Shown piece by piece: positions 1-13,700 of a stretch of 64,000 nt of DNA. The position numbers and the translations under genes were made by a program. Every line of letters begins with the position of its first letter. Within the stretch, counting starts at the first letter, position 1. This stretch comes from Chondrilla cf. caribensis (Eukaryota > Porifera > Demospongiae > Chondrillida > Chondrillidae), in NCBI GenBank assembly GCA_964020155.1, contig OZ026557.1, positions 3,078,501 through 3,142,500 of the forward strand. The letters are read 5' to 3'. The notes beneath the pieces were generated by a model, which ran no database searches, was not told the origin of the DNA, and worked only from the letters and a program-made list of their open reading frames with translations.

Positions 1-1290
1 TAAATGGATATAATCATCAATAATAAGATGTACCCCTATGCCCTGCACTTATATGGGTTATTATACAAACATCATAAAGATATTTCTATGGATTCCTTCG
101 AATACCTACCTGGAGGTTGCAGGGATGAGATGAAATCACATTGCTTTTGAACTAAATCAGAAAACATGGTGTGCCAGTCTGAATTCCAAGAATGAAATTG
201 TCAAGTGATAAAATTAATATTTTATACCAATCACAATTCGAACCAATTAGTTGTAGATTCACAGATGGCGTTAATTGAAAATCTGTGTAATACCGAATGT
301 GAATTACACAAAACCATATGAATAATCAGGTTGCAGGAGGCACCAAGGCATCAAACCTTCTATAAAGTTATTGTCATTGTGATAGGGTCTGTCACAAGCC
401 CGTGTATCAGGTAATTGAGTCCACAGTGTGGAATTCACATCACAAGAGTACATTTATTCCATTTTGTTGGAATGCGCCAATTTAGTCACAAGTCTTGTGG
501 GAATCCAAGTTTATCATGTGTATTACACAACAACCCACATCAATGAAGTTTATATGATGATTCTATCAAACGACTAGATGATAGCAATTATCAATAAAGG
601 AAGATGACTCATTTCATTTAAAGAGATCTAACCACAGGTGCTATCTATTATTATATCGCAGTTAAGATGATATTTTCAAGAGCAACCATATACATTTATG
701 TTTGTATGCAGTATAATATATATATATTATTCATATCCACGTGTCAAGCAGAATACCTATGCTATACCTAGGCAGATAATACTTGGAACAGTAGTATGCT
801 ATCACCTACGACATATGATGTTGAAATGTAACAATAGAAGAAGTTAGTAGCTGCTTCCTTACACGATATAATATATTATTGTAAACAACATGTGTACACT
901 CTAGTATATGTACTACATACAATATGTACTAGAAAGGGACAATAAGATAATGTTCTGTGTTTTTGTGTGTTATGTTGTGTTTTGTGTGTTAAGTTTCATG
1001 TTTAATGTTTAACATTAATCTTTGTGCAGAGGCAGTGCTGTAACCGGTGAAGTTCAATCAAACTGTGGTTATTGGTAGTTGAAAATTTACTCCAGTATCC
1101 CAGTAGATGACTTGAAGTAATAGTGATAAGAAACATTAGTCATAATGGGAAGTAAGCAATTTAAAAAATACCAACCACATTAATCACAAGCCAGATAATA
1201 CGATGCAAGCCATGAGAGCACATTTGCTGTGGGTTTAGACAAGTGAGAAAATCAATAGATGAGTTATATCACTGCGTAAAAGAACTATGT
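1..1290. other. Upstream part of array unit 1, no gene
   Basis: No coding region is recognised. Bases 1-110 resemble the recurring block found at 8855, 12570, 18140, 23714 and 28269, with the same 'cacttatatggg' and 'tctatggattcc' words. Bases 420-560 resemble the 'fatgtgggtgtataattca-like' block of the later units (for example 9370-9510), in diverged form. The array therefore starts left of the window. The stretch 950-1020 is TGTGTT-rich low-complexity DNA. Confidence 0.5.
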
Positions 1291-1318
1291 CACAGTAGAT
1301 CAGTTGACTATAAAAGAT
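1291..1318 (+). promoter_or_regulatory. Core promoter of family-1 copy 1 (TATA box)
   Basis: The block CACAGTAGATCAGTTGAC is followed by TATAAAAG at 1309-1316, 112 bp before the start codon at 1421. The same block with only one or two changes precedes copies 2-5 (TATA at 9891, 14242, 19818, 24772). The divergent copy 6 has TATAAAAA at 41521. The constant spacing and conservation support a real core promoter. Confidence 0.75.
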
Positions 1319-1420
1319 GTCCCAGATACCAACAAAACCAACAAAAACCAGTAACAGCAACAGTGAATTCAACTACACTGAAGATCAAGAAATACAGAGA
1401 TTTAATCCCAACCCAAGAGA

Positions 1421-2177
1421 ATGAGACTCAAGTTTACAGCAGTACTACTTGCCTGTGTCCTGGGAGCATCACTAGGAAGACCCATAGAGAAGAGGGATGC
1501 TACGGCTACCCCGTGTGTAGATTACACAGCGAACTACATACAACCTAACTACATCCTGTTGGAAAGTGTCAAGCGTGTCTGCACAGCAGCCAAGGACCTC
1601 GACAACTTCATTGATATCACTGGACAGCAATGTCCTTATCCAAACAATTCGGAGGCTTTGATAGGAGATCCACAAGCTTTTGACGAAGTGGTTGAAAAAC
1701 TACAAGTTGTGTACCTATCGGAGATTTCCAAAGCCATCAAATATGGACAGAATATCACTGTGACAGAATGCATTACTGTGGAGAATGAAAAGTTGCGGTT
1801 CAACATCTCCTCCAAGCTCGCTCATCTTCAAAATACAGTGCAGGAAATGGTGAGTAAGAAGCTATGCACTATGATTTTGGGGCTGTGTAGTACATGTACA
1901 GTACTACTTAGAACATTCATCCATGTGTGTACAATATTATCATAGTATTAAGTAATATGCATGTTAATACACATAGATGACTGCAGGGTGCAAGGCGGAG
2001 AACTCTGGACTTCTCTGTGGTAATGACAAGATCTATCCATCCACTGCTGTACATACAAGTATTAGCTTAAGTGATTACAAGTGTTTGGCCAAGTTTGGTA
2101 TTGCTGCTGCCATAAGATTCATTATAGAGAAGGGAAGAGACCATGACTGGTTCTTTGGATCAGTAGGATGTCGTTAA
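1421..2177 (+). CDS. Family-1 secreted 8-cysteine protein, copy 1
   Basis: Two exons are read as 1421-1849 and 1977-2177, joined in phase 0 (donor gtgagt, acceptor acatag), giving 209 aa. The protein has a signal peptide (about residues 1-19), a short propeptide ending in Lys-Arg, and a mature chain of about 184 aa. It has 8 cysteines, four per exon, and several N-glycosylation sequons. Four stretches look like amphipathic helices. It belongs to the 'DPQ' class of the array, like copies 3 and 4. It is the only copy with a two-residue insertion before the fourth cysteine (NITVTEC) and the only one starting MRLK instead of MILK. I know no named family for it. The layout recalls long-chain helical cytokines, but this is inference. 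It is probably an extracellular ligand or effector. Confidence 0.85.
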
Positions 2178-3569
2178 CAGTCCGGAAACATCTTCAGATA
2201 AGGTTATTTATTTCAGAGTTTATTTGCAGAGTATATTTTCATCCCAAACATTAATTTTAGCATCTCAACAATTACTTATTCTTATTTATCATGCCAATAT
2301 CCATAATATTAATACAGTAGTATAATTTTTCTCATTTCACCTAATATTGCTGGTTATTCTAGATTCTAGATAAAATTATCAAGCCAAACAGTGCACAAAA
2401 TTTGCAACCACTTATGATGAAGTTTGGTCTGCAATATTGGACTATGTTTACATAACCTAATTATAACATCTTCACTGTATAAAATCAATATTCAGAAATG
2501 AGAGTAATGTTGCAGTATTAGTATTACTTACATAAGAAGGTTTCGTTTATATCATATGGAAGATACCCTTTTCCTTAATATGCACAGTGTGATTATATCT
2601 GTGCTGATAACCATGTTAACATTCATTGTGACTCCTTTCAATCCCTTGAGATTTCAGAGGTGGTAAGCTGGGCTATGCTTGCTATAGTAAATACTGCTGT
2701 TCAATGCATACGTATGTGTTTGCTGTAATGTGCAGTAGGGTGCAGCAGCATGGTAGCACTCTGGTGTTGTATGTAGTAATCATCCTCATGCATTCAAGAT
2801 ACAATTATTCATTCCAAATATTGACAATGACAAGAGCGATGTACACGGTTGTCACTGGTTATCCTCATCAACCTTTGTGTACATATTGCCTTTTAAATAA
2901 TTATTATATTTATTATTTGTTGTGTTACAGTAATTTCATATTAATGTACCATTACATACAAAGTGGGACCGTATGATGCCCTCAATCAGGTATGCTATAC
3001 CAGTAAATAATATAGTGTGTAGAAAAGTATACATTTAAACAATATTATTTAATTACAACATTATACTCAATGAAATGTCCACTGATGATTCATGTATGAC
3101 GGTTTCTTGCAGAATTGGGTATACAGTATAAGTATATATTTTAACTATCCATGATATTTTGGTCACTGAGATCCACTATGTATGTAGTATGAAGTAAAGG
3201 CAAATAAAATGTGAGCATCAAAGTGTTTGAGCTGTTGTAATTCTATTGCAAGGTTTCAAGGTTTTGCACATCACTGGACTTAGGCTAATCAGCGCTGATG
3301 TAAATTTTGTCTCAACCACCAATCAAACTAACTTGAACAGTGACCACATTAACAGATATAATACTAATATGGATGCAGTTCAAAGTTGTAAAGAGACTGT
3401 CTTGTAAAGTTGCTTTGCTGACAGTGTGGCATCAGGAGTTGCTATAGTTATAAGGGTTGAAATGTACTATAATTCTTCAGGAATCCATTCATCTCACTAC
3501 TTATTTAGTTATGATTATATTTTAATCAGCATATTATTTTAAAGAAAGGGTATTTGTCTCCCTTTATTT
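2178..3569. other. Intergenic, downstream of copy 1
   Basis: AT-rich sequence. The part just after the stop codon (2178-2560) resembles the regions after the later copies. Further on I see no gene, RNA gene or clear repeat. Short open stretches such as 2704-2976 show no recognisable motif. Confidence 0.5.
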
Positions 3570-3581
3570 GAAGTCCTTTAT

Positions 3582-4901
3582 TTGAAATCCTTCATCCGGG
3601 ACTTTGTGTCCAACAAAGTGGAATCTCTCGTTGTCGAGATTAAAAAGCTTGCCAATATTGCCATGTCAAAGCCACAGGCTGCATATGCCATCTTTACACA
3701 TGGTTTCACAGAAAGATGGACCTACCTCCTCCGTACAATTCCAGACATTTCTAACATGCTACAACCCCTCGAAGACTCGATTAGGCATAAATTACTACCT
3801 GCTTTGACTGGAAGAAGTGCCTTCAGCAACGTTGAGCGAGATCTCATCTCTCTACCAGCACGCCTTGGAGGTTTAGGGATACAAGATCCCACCAAAGTTG
3901 CAAAGCAACAATTTGAAAACTCATCAATGGTTTCCTCCCCCCTAACCTCCAATATTTGTCAGCAACGTTACACGTGCAACGATGAGATCAGAAGAAGTCA
4001 GGAACAAGCTAAGAACGAAGTCCATCGCAACAATCGGAAATCCACACTTGAGTTTGCTGAGACCATCAGAGCGAAACTCTCTAAATCTCAGCAAATCTCC
4101 ATGGAACAATCCAGCGAAAGAGGTGCCTCTGCCTGGCTCACTGCCATCCCTCTATCTGAATTTGGATTTTCTCTCTCCAAGCAAGCATTCAGGGATGCTC
4201 TGTGTATCAGATACGGATGGCAACCAGCCAACATCCCCTCCCATTGCTCATGTGGCAACCCTTTCCGTATTGCACATGCCTTCAGCTGTCCGAAAGGAGC
4301 ATTTCCCTCCCTGCGTCACAATCGAGTCAGAGATATACTTGGCCAGTTGCTCAGTGAGGTCTGCCCTAATGTTGAAATTGAGCCTCGCCTTCAGCCATTA
4401 TCAGGTGAAACATTCCCAATGAGAAGCGCAAACACTGAAGATGATGCTCGGTTAGACCTCAAAGCGCAAAATTTTTGGGACCGCAGTAATAGATGTGCAT
4501 ACTTTGATGTGAGAATCTTTAATTCTTTCGCACCTTCAAACTGCAAGTCATCGTCCCAATCTTGCTACCGGAAACACGAACAGGAGAAGAGGCGAGCCTA
4601 TGAAGCAAGGGTTATAGAGGTGGAACGTGGAACCTTCTCCCCTATCGTACTCTCAACCTGCGGAGGATGCAGTCCAACAACTTCTGTAGTTCTGAAACGG
4701 TTGGCTGATATGATCTCATCTAAGCATGGTAAACCCTACAATCAGACAATCCAATTCATTCGATGCAAGATTTCCTTTTCCTTGATTGATTCTGCTATCC
4801 TATGCCTAAGAGGAGCAAGATCTGCCTGCCACCGACCAGAAATAAATTTCAATGACAACCCAATTGATGTGATTGTCAATGAGGCTCACATCACCCAATG
4901 A
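3582..4901 (+). mobile_element. 5'-truncated retroelement ORF, reverse-transcriptase C-terminal part
   Basis: An uninterrupted reading frame of 439 codons. The first 120 residues look like the connection/thumb part of a reverse transcriptase (phrases 'PQAAYAIFTHGF', 'RWTYLLRTIPDI', 'LPARLGGLGIQDP'). The rest is a cysteine/histidine-bearing C-terminal domain ('FRDALCIRYGWQP', 'CSCGNPFRIAHAFSCPKGAFPSLRHNRVRDI', in pieces) ending with 'TMxxIRCKISFSL'-like and 'CLRGARS' motifs. I know this domain as very common in sponge and cnidarian retroelements. The catalytic part of the reverse transcriptase is absent upstream, so the copy is a 5'-truncated insertion. The lack of stops suggests a fairly recent insertion into array unit 1. 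Confidence 0.8.
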
Positions 4902-7026
4902 CATACTTTACTTTTATCTATGTTTTTTTTTATTTATTTATTCATTTATTCTTCTATTCACTTTCCCATTATTCTCATAACCAACATACAGTATTGTAGA
5001 TCGATGCATACATTTAGTGTCATAACATTATATTAATATTTAATATCCACATACGTATGGATCACCATTGAAAATGTTAATTATAATTGTTATTGTATAT
5101 AATAATCATTAATATAATAAGGATACCACACTTTATTTGAAGTTGTATTTATTACAATAGTCATTGATAACAAGGTAATTGAGAAGAAATCGCATGTACT
5201 GTGGTATATAAAATCATACTAATGAAATTAATTGAATTGCATTTACACAACTGAATGCAACAGAGGATGTTCACCATGTCCACAAGGTGAGATGTAATGA
5301 TTGCAGAACATGGTGAAAGTCAATCGATGTACAGATTCTGAAATGTACTTACCTGGTTCAAAAACTTGAAATCTATGAGGAAGCAAATTTCTGCCACCGT
5401 ACAGAAGTTCTGGAAGCCCATAAATATAAACACCAGTATTGGTGTGAGGTTACTTTACCCACTCATCTGCACACACATTCTACCCAACGGAATTATGGTT
5501 CATTCACACTAATATCCACCACACTCTATGGGGAAATATCCACCTTGCATGTATACGAATTGATTCATGGATGGAAATGATGGTGAATAAAAATTTTTGG
5601 TGTATGTAGTGGTGGTAAATTAGCAGAAGTACATTGCTGAATTCTATTTGGTATGATTGTCCTACGGTTATGTGATAATATGTGAACACCATTAAATAGA
5701 CTCTAATACTTCATAAAACAAAAAGAGCAATTCCAACCCTAAATTGGTATGCCTTAGTAGAAACATTCATCAACAAACACTATACTGTATACATATAAAT
5801 CATTATTTCATTAGTATGGCCACGTAAGCTAAAAAAATTCAATTTTGAAAATGTGCTTGTCTATATCCTTTGACCTCAAAATCCCTATCAAAATGCAATT
5901 TACTAATGGGAAAACTTATAACTTTTTCCATGTCCTGTTGAAAAGCTACTCATATTTCAAGTTTGTCCTTGTGTACTCTGACATACACTGCACTTACATG
6001 GATTACCTATACACTTCAAGAGAATTTATCTATGGATTCAGAATACATACTGTAAGGGTAACAGTCTTGTGGGCAGGAGATTTGTGTCATCTTGCATTGC
6101 AAGACCGTGAACCTTAATAATAATTAATGTTTATTGCCTATTGTTATTCAATTACTAGGAAGCCAATATTGTGAGGGACCATAATATTATTATTATCATA
6201 AAATGATCTTCATTACATTCATTCTGTTATTTGTTGATGGATAAGACACAAATACTCAATTGTTTCACATAATTCTATATTGATTCATTTAATAAACTGT
6301 ATACGTAGTACTTGCAAGATACTTATTATTACTTCATAAAATGCACTCATAATATTACTTGCAGTACATGACGACATGTCAGTAACTGTATGGTGTTTGG
6401 ATGGCCAGCGAAGGATATTAGCAGAGGTAATGATCAAAGCAGAAATCAGTTGACTTCCTGTAGCATTATTCAGGTATGTCAAATCATGAACTCTCCACAC
6501 AAAATAATATTAAATACTACAATTACTGTATTCCTGAAATGCTAAAACCTCACTATACCCTGCACCCTAAGTGCCTACAATCACTTGACTCATTCTACTG
6601 GATAAAAAGAATTCAATACTAAACAGACATATCCTATAGAGATGTTTTAGAAATGTAATCATCACAGAATTATCAATAATAGGTATTTATACTCTAAGAC
6701 AACAAGGGCACAAGTGCAGTATGCCATGCATGTCTGTGTCCTGACCATTATAGCATGTGTTGATATCAAAATCATTAAAACACATCAGCTGAATGCTCAA
6801 TACCTTACACAAACTAGGGGTTTGAACATCTCAAATTTGCTGTACTGTATGCGCGATATGGCTATAGCAACAGATGCTATAGGTGATTTTTACCAACATA
6901 GATAAAATATGGCTATCATAAACAGAGCCATCCCAAGTCAATTCCAAATATTGTCTTTCTAAAAGGGTATTTATTATACTAAATACTATATACACATAAT
7001 ATTATATGTACCGTAGTATCTTGACT
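4902..7026. other. Intergenic part of array unit 1 with degenerate repeat
   Basis: No gene is seen. Bases 5690-6120 match the zinc-finger-derived block found in later units (for example 17000-17340), including 'ctcatatttcaagtttgtccttgtgtactc' type sequence broken into short matches. Bases 6390-6900 match the region seen at 27640-28090. So this is the normal downstream half of the family-1 array unit. Confidence 0.55.
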
Positions 7027-8840
7027 TCAAGCTAACAAAATATCAAATGTCAATTGGATATTTCGCTTATATTCCAATTTGAGACTGAATCTGTGTTTCT
7101 CCAGGCGAGCAAAAACATCCAGAATCTTGAAATGGGTTTCCTCAGAGGCACTGCTGACAAGTATGTCATCGATGTAGCGGGTTATTCCATTGATACCTTG
7201 TAGCACTGTGTCCATGAGCTTCTGGAAGATGACTGGGGCTGATGTTACTCCGAATGGGAGGCAGTTGTAAACGTACAGGCTCTGATGTGCATTAATGGTA
7301 AGGTAATCCGTGGATGCTTCATCCATGAACACCTGGATGTAGGCTTGTGACAGATCGAGCTTGGAGAAAAGCTTTCCTCCAGCGAGGGAAACAAATAGCT
7401 CTTCAGGGGTTGGTAATGGGTACTCCTTGACATCAAGGGCCTGTTTGATGGTGACTTTGTAGTTTCCAGGTACGGAATTTGCCGTCTTACTTTGGTACTG
7501 GGAAAATTGGAGCTGCCCATTTGCTGTGGGCAACTGGGGAATTAATGCCTTGCTTCTCAAGTTGCCACAGCTCCTGACTGATCCTTAATGGCAAATGGTA
7601 TGGGGCGAGGTTTGAAAAACTTGGGTGTGGCGTCAGGTGGAACATGGAGAGTGGCTTGATAAGGAGTGATGGAATGTGCCATTCAGATGGCAAAAGTTTC
7701 CTCCAGTTCAACTGAATGTAGTTGATCCAGTTACGGTCAAGTAGACTGGGTCCATTGCCGCCAACTACAACTAGTGCCAGCTTCTCCCTTTGGTCACCAT
7801 ACTACACATTCAAGTGCAGTTTCCCTTTGACTTCTAGGGGGGTCATCAGTGTAGGTATTGAGGATGACCTGTGTGGGATGTAGCTTCTCCCTGGGGAATA
7901 GTGACTGGTGAGTTGCATCAGAGATAATTGACAGGGCAGTGCCTTTATCAACTTCCATTTGAAGCTCTTGTCCATTCAGCATAAGAGGCACCGTGATGGG
8001 CTCAGCTGTGGTATGGGTGACTTGATGCATCTTGAATTCCGTGATGCTGGTATTGCTGTCATCTTGGTGCATATTGTCTACCAGTTAGGTCTTCCTGTGT
8101 TTGTGCACTGGTGGTTTCTGTTTTTTTCCCTTTTGTGGGGTTGCTACGGCACACTGGGGCTATATGTCTGGCTTTGTTACATGAGTGACAGGTTGAAGAT
8201 TTAAATTTGCAGTTTTCAGGAGTGTGGTTGCTGTGTCCACAACGGTAGCAGGGCCTGTTCGCGGGGTGCTTCATGGGTGAGACAGTTGTATTGTGGGTCA
8301 CAGTGGGGTCGGATTCCTGGAAGTGTTTCGTCTGCTGAGCGGTGGCTTCCATACCTCTAGCAATCTCGAAAGCCTTAGTGTAGGTTGACTCGGTCTCAGC
8401 TAGGAGACGAGGTTAAATTGCTTCCTGTCGGAGTCCACACATGAAATGATCACGAAGAGTGTCCTCCAGGGTGTTTCCAAAGTTACAATGTATAGCTAAC
8501 TTCCTCAGGGCTGCATTAAAGTCAGTTATGGTCTCCGTTAATGAAAGTGGAAACGCTCGGCAATGACTGATCCACGGGGTTCAAAGTGGATGCACAGGGC
8601 TGTTTCAATATCATTGAAGCATTTTGATCCAGGAGACTCTGGTGCAAGCAAATCGCAAAGCGAGGCATATGAACCAATTTTAGATTAGATAATTATAGAT
8701 GAGCCAAATAAGCTCAGGAGAATAGGGACTTGTTTGTTCTCATCAACTGTGTTAGCGGTGAAATACAGCTTAATTCTCTCCAGATAACGTTTGACTGAGT
8801 CAGTAGCTGGCTGAAATTTCTGAAGTTGAGTGTCCTCCAT
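7027..8840 (-). mobile_element. Ty3/gypsy retrotransposon relic (gag-protease-RT), decayed
   Basis: Read on the minus strand. A Gag start (MEDTQLQKF) lies at 8840. It is followed by an in-frame stop within Gag, then two CCHC zinc knuckles (CYRCGHSNHTPENC and CHSCNKARHIAPVC) in the 8352-8059 frame. A pepsin-like protease follows whose active-site triad reads D-K-G instead of D-T/S-G (about 7950). The reverse transcriptase follows (7711-7027) with 'SKLDLSQAY', 'LPFGVTSAP' and the catalytic box 'YIDDILV'. The frame changes several times. No RNase H, integrase or LTR is visible, and the relic stops just after the RT palm. Its right edge lies about 15 bp from the next array unit. Confidence 0.85.
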
Positions 8841-9872
8841 CCATCAAGAATCAGGATGTCCTATTTTATGGTTACTCACATTTCAAATGTTCTTTGTGAG
8901 ATTTCACATTGCAATGTTCTTATTGTCTGCACTTATAGGCACAGCATCATAGCAGTATTTCTATGGATTCCTGTATCATAATGGTATGGCTTTGTTTTGT
9001 GATTGCATGGATGAGCTGATATACAGACACTTTTGAACTTCTTCGTGTGGATGTGTCATAATATTGAAAAATAATACAAATTACACTTCAATTCAGCGTA
9101 GCCACAGCTTAGTTTGTCTGGCATATTATCCATTTTAAATTACCACTATATATGTGCTTCTACTCATAACGGGTCAGAATTTGTACAATCATTATGGCAG
9201 ATTCACAGAGGGGCATTTTTGAAAATTCATTTCAGATTGAGATTCACACAATCCTTGAGAAAGCTAATGCATAGCTATAGGTTGCAGTAGGCACATGGAA
9301 AACCCTTTTTACCACAGTAACATCATGATTTCACTAAGATTATACCAAAATATTGTATTAGGTAAGTGCACAATGTGGGTGTATAATTCACATCACAATA
9401 GTACATTTCTTTCATGTTTCTTCTGCACACATATCATTATCTGCTGTCACAGATTTTGTGGGAATCCATCAAAAGTTGTTGAAAATTTATTGTGTATTAC
9501 AAAACCACCCACATCAGTGCAGATTCTAATGAACTAATAATGACTGCGGTTATCGATAAGGAAGATGACTTCATTCCATCCTTACAGGGAGTAGATCACA
9601 GATGCTGTCTATTAGGCTTATGACTGAAGGCCATAATCTAGTTCCAGTAACAACAACGATAGATAATATATTTATATATTTACAGTTTGCAGGCAACCCT
9701 GTAATAATATTTTACATTTTACTTTGTAAATATGTATCAGATTGCACACTGCACTTTAAATTAAAACTAAAGAGTTCAAGAGCAATTGGAACAAAAATAA
9801 AATTGCAAGATAAGCATTGATGTGGGTTCAGATAACAGGGTTGTCTTATGTCACTAGGTAGAAGAACCATGT

Positions 9873-9900
9873 CACAGTAGATCAGTTGACTATAAAAGAT
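9873..9900 (+). promoter_or_regulatory. Core promoter of family-1 copy 2
   Basis: TATAAAAG at 9891-9898, 107-114 bp upstream of the ATG, preceded by the conserved CACAGTAGATCAGTTGAC block shared with the other copies. Confidence 0.75.
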
Positions 9901-10004
9901 GCCCCAGACACCAACAAAACCAGCAAAACCAGCAACGGCAACAGTCAATTCAACTACACCGAAGATTATCAAGAAATACAGAGATTTAATCCCAACCCAA
10001 GAGA

Positions 10005-10797
10005 ATGATACTCAAGTTTACAGCAGTACTACTTGCCTGTGTCCTGGGAACATCGCTAGGAAGACCCATAGAGAAGAGGGATGCTACGGCTACCCCATGT
10101 GTAAATTACACAGCGAACTACATACAACCTAACTACATCCTGTTGGAAAGTGTCAAGCGTGTCTGCACAGCAGTCAAGGACCTCGACAACTTCATCGATA
10201 TCTCTGTACAGCAATGTCCTTATCCAAACAATGTAGAGGCTTTGATGGGACTATATTATCCACAAGCTTTTGACGAAGTGGTTCAGGAACTGCAAGATGT
10301 GTACCTATCAAAGATTTTCCACGCCATCAAATATGGACAGAACATCACAGAATGCATTACTGTGGAAGATGAAAAGTTGCGGTTCAACATATCTTCCAAG
10401 CTTGCACTTGTTCAAAATACACTGCAAGAAATGGTGAGTAAGGTTTATAGACTATATTCCATTTGCTGTGAAATATGTATGTTTTATACATATGCATGTA
10501 TGCATATAGATATATCATAAAACGTTACTTTTAAATTCATCAATGTATTTACAATGAAATGTTATCATAATATTGTACCTATCTTCATACACATAGATGA
10601 CTGCAGGGTGCAAGACAAAGAACTCTGGACTTGTCTGTGACAATGACAAGATCTATCCATCCACTGCTGTACATTCAAGTATTAGCTTAAGTGATTACAA
10701 GTGCTTGGCCAAGTTTGGTGTTGCTACTGCCATAAGATTGATTGTGGAGACAGGAAGAGAACATGACTGGTTCTTTGGATCAGTAGGATGTCGTTAA
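10005..10797 (+). CDS. Family-1 secreted 8-cysteine protein, copy 2
   Basis: Exons 10005-10433 and 10597-10797 join in phase 0 (donor gtgagt, acceptor acatag), giving 209 aa. It has the signal peptide, the PIEKR propeptide end and all 8 cysteines. It differs from copies 1, 3 and 4 in a central block ('ISVQQC', 'LYYPQ', 'VQELQDVYLSKIF') and in exon 2 ('KTKNSGLVCDN', 'VATAIRLIVETGREHDW'). It therefore represents a second sequence class shared with copy 5. A secreted, disulfide-bonded protein is clear from the sequence. The function is unknown; a helical cytokine-like fold is suggested by eye only. Confidence 0.87.
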
Positions 10798-13700
10798 CAG
10801 TCCAGAAACCTCCTTTGATTGTGCTATATATTCCAGAGCTAAATATTAGACTATATTTTTACCCCAAATATATAATTTTCAGCATCTCATAATAACAATT
10901 ACATACTAATAATATTTTATAATGTCATTTTACATATAATTTCTGCAGCATAGTGTTTATAATTTTTCATCCAATATTGCTGTATATTCCAAGTAGTTAA
11001 TTCTAAATTGAATAATCAATCCAAACATTGCACAAAATATGTACGGTGTCCACTTCTGATGAAATTCGGTCTCAATCATTTCCCCAAGTAATAGCAATGT
11101 ATTAGTATTAGTTGTATAATGATGTATATTTTTAAAGTATAGAAGATAACCTTCTAGATTTATCCTATTTTTGGAGAATTTTGCATTGACACTTAAGCTT
11201 ATTGGCAAAATAATTGCAACATTTCGCAAGCTTGGGCTTCTACATGCACTGACTCTACTGTACATTGTTGACAATCTACTCAGCTGAATTTTAGTCCTCT
11301 TTTACTAATCTACTAAACTCTATGGGGAAATATCCACCATGCATGTATACAAATTGATTTGTGGATAGAAATGATGGTGAATAAAAAGTTTGGGTTATAG
11401 TGGTGGCAAATTGGCAGAAGTGCATTGCTGAATTCTACTTATGTGATAATACCATTAATTGGACTCTAATACTTAATAAAACAAAAAAGAGCAATTCCAA
11501 CCTTAAATTGGTATGCTGTAGTAACAACATTCATCAACAAACACTATACTGCATACATATAAATCATTATTTCATTAGTATGGCCATGTAAGCTAAAAAA
11601 CTCAAAATGTGCTTGTCTATATCCTTTGACCTCAAAATCCTTATCGAAATGCAATTTATCAATAGGAACACATAACCTTTTTGATGTCCATTAAAGAGGT
11701 ACTCATACATCAAGTTTGCCCTTGTGTACTCTTTGTGACATGTCCTGCACTAATATGGGTTACATACATACTTCATGAAATTTCTCTATAGATTCAGATT
11801 ACTAAAAGATAACAGCCTTGTAGGCAGGAAAATGTGTCCTCTTGCAATGCCTATAATTGCTATTGGGAGGGCAATGTCATAAAAATGTCCATTGGGTTCG
11901 TTCTGTTATTGCTTGTTGGGTAATACACATATACTCAATTGTTTCAGAATGATTCAATATCTATTATGAAATCTGTTAATGAAATTATTTCATAGTACTT
12001 GTATGTTGCAGTACATACCATTACTTTCTTGCATTAGACGTACTGCGTTGCGAAAGCTCACTACTGTTTTGTAAGTTCCTACAATCACATATAAAATACT
12101 AATTCTACTACATGAAAAGAGCACAGTAATAAACGTAAGCATATTTTAGAAATGTTTTACAGATGTAATCATCACTAAATAATGAAATAGTATTGGTTTA
12201 AAATTTTTGTATACTTTTAGTGGTTAAGACAACAAGGGCACAAGGGCAATATGCTATGGTGCTTGAGTGTCCGTGTCAACAACATGGCCATTTCTATAGC
12301 AAAAGACACTGTACATAATTTTCACCAACATAGTTATATAATATGGCTATCATTATTGGTTGAAACATTTGATAAAATGGAGAGAGCCATCCCAAGTCAA
12401 TTACAAAATAAAAATTGCCTTTTGAAAAGTTTACCTATATACTAAATACTATATGCACATAATATTAGATGTACTAGTGATAACTTCCAATATATGGTTC
12501 GGTATGTACTTTAACCTCACAACCACTTGCAACTAAGACTAACCAATAAGGAGGTTTTCAAAGGTTTGTGATGTCCCATTTTAGAGGTACTCATATTTCA
12601 AATGTTCTTTGTGAGATTTCACTGTGCAATGTTCTCACTGTCTGAAACACACTGCACTTATATGGGATTATATGTACAGCTTCATAACAATGTTTCTACG
12701 GATTCCCATGACATGATGGTATGATTTTGTTTTGTGATTGCATGGATGAGCTGATATACAGATACTTTTGAACTTCTTTAGAAGACATGGTGTGAATGTG
12801 TCATAATATTGAAATAATACTAATTACACTTTAATTCAGCGTAGCCACAGCTTAGTTTTTCTGGCATATTATCCATTTTGAATTTCTACTATGTACATAT
12901 GTGCTTCTATTTATAACTGGTCGGCATTTGTACCATCATTATGGCATGCAGATTCACAGATTGGCATATATGGAATTGTACTTCAGGGTGAGATTCACAC
13001 AATCCTTGAAAAAGGTAATACATAGCTATAGGTTGCAGTAGGCACATGGGAAAACCTGTTCACAACTATGATATCATGATTACTTGAAGAGTGCACAATG
13101 TGGGTGTATAATTTACATCACAATAGTACATTTCTTTCATGTTTCTTCTGCAAACATATCATTATCTGCTGTCACAAATTTTGTGGGAATCCATCAAAAG
13201 TTGGTGAGAATTTATTGTGTATTACAAACCACCCACATCATGCAGATTCTAATGAACTAACAAATGACTGTGATTATCGATTAAGGAGGATGATTTGATT
13301 TCATCCTTACAGGGAGTAGATCACACATGCTGTCTAATACGCTTGTGTCTGAAACCCACAATCAATTTCCAGTATCAACCACAGAATGTATTAGCAGCTG
13401 CAGTTTGCAAGTGACACTGTAAAAATACAATTAAATGTAGCATAGCCACAGCTTAGTTTGTGTAGCATATTATCTATTTTAAATTACCACATTATATGTG
13501 CTTCTATTTATATCCGGTCAGAATTTGTACAATCATTATGGCAGATTCACAGTGTGGCATATTTGAAAATTAATGCACTTCAGAATGAGATTCACACAAT
13601 CCTTGAAAAAGATAATGCATAGCTATAGGTTGCAGTAGGCACATGGGAAAACCTGTTCACAACTATGATATCATGATTACATGAAGGGTGTCCCCAATAT

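Larger units (their letters stand above)
8855..12569. repeat. Array unit 2 (3.7 kb, contains family-1 copy 2)
   Basis: Anchored on the shared phrase 'gatgtccTattt'/'gatgtcccatttt', which recurs at 12570, 18140, 23714 and 28269. This unit is shorter than units 3 and 4. It lacks the second copy of an internal ~600-bp duplication. It also lacks about 1 kb downstream of the gene: the sequence at about 11235 jumps to the equivalent of about 16690 in unit 3. Outside the gene I see only decayed zinc-finger sequence (8860-9000, 11660-11800) and AT-rich DNA. Confidence 0.8.

Noticed and set aside
9899..10132. A ~77-codon frame overlapping the start of each family-1 gene in another frame (also at 1243, 14250, 19826, 24780)
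   Set aside because: Its ATG lies about 1-10 bp after the TATA box, before the expected transcription start, and it is open mainly because it overlaps the conserved exon 1. The frame is absent in copy 6.
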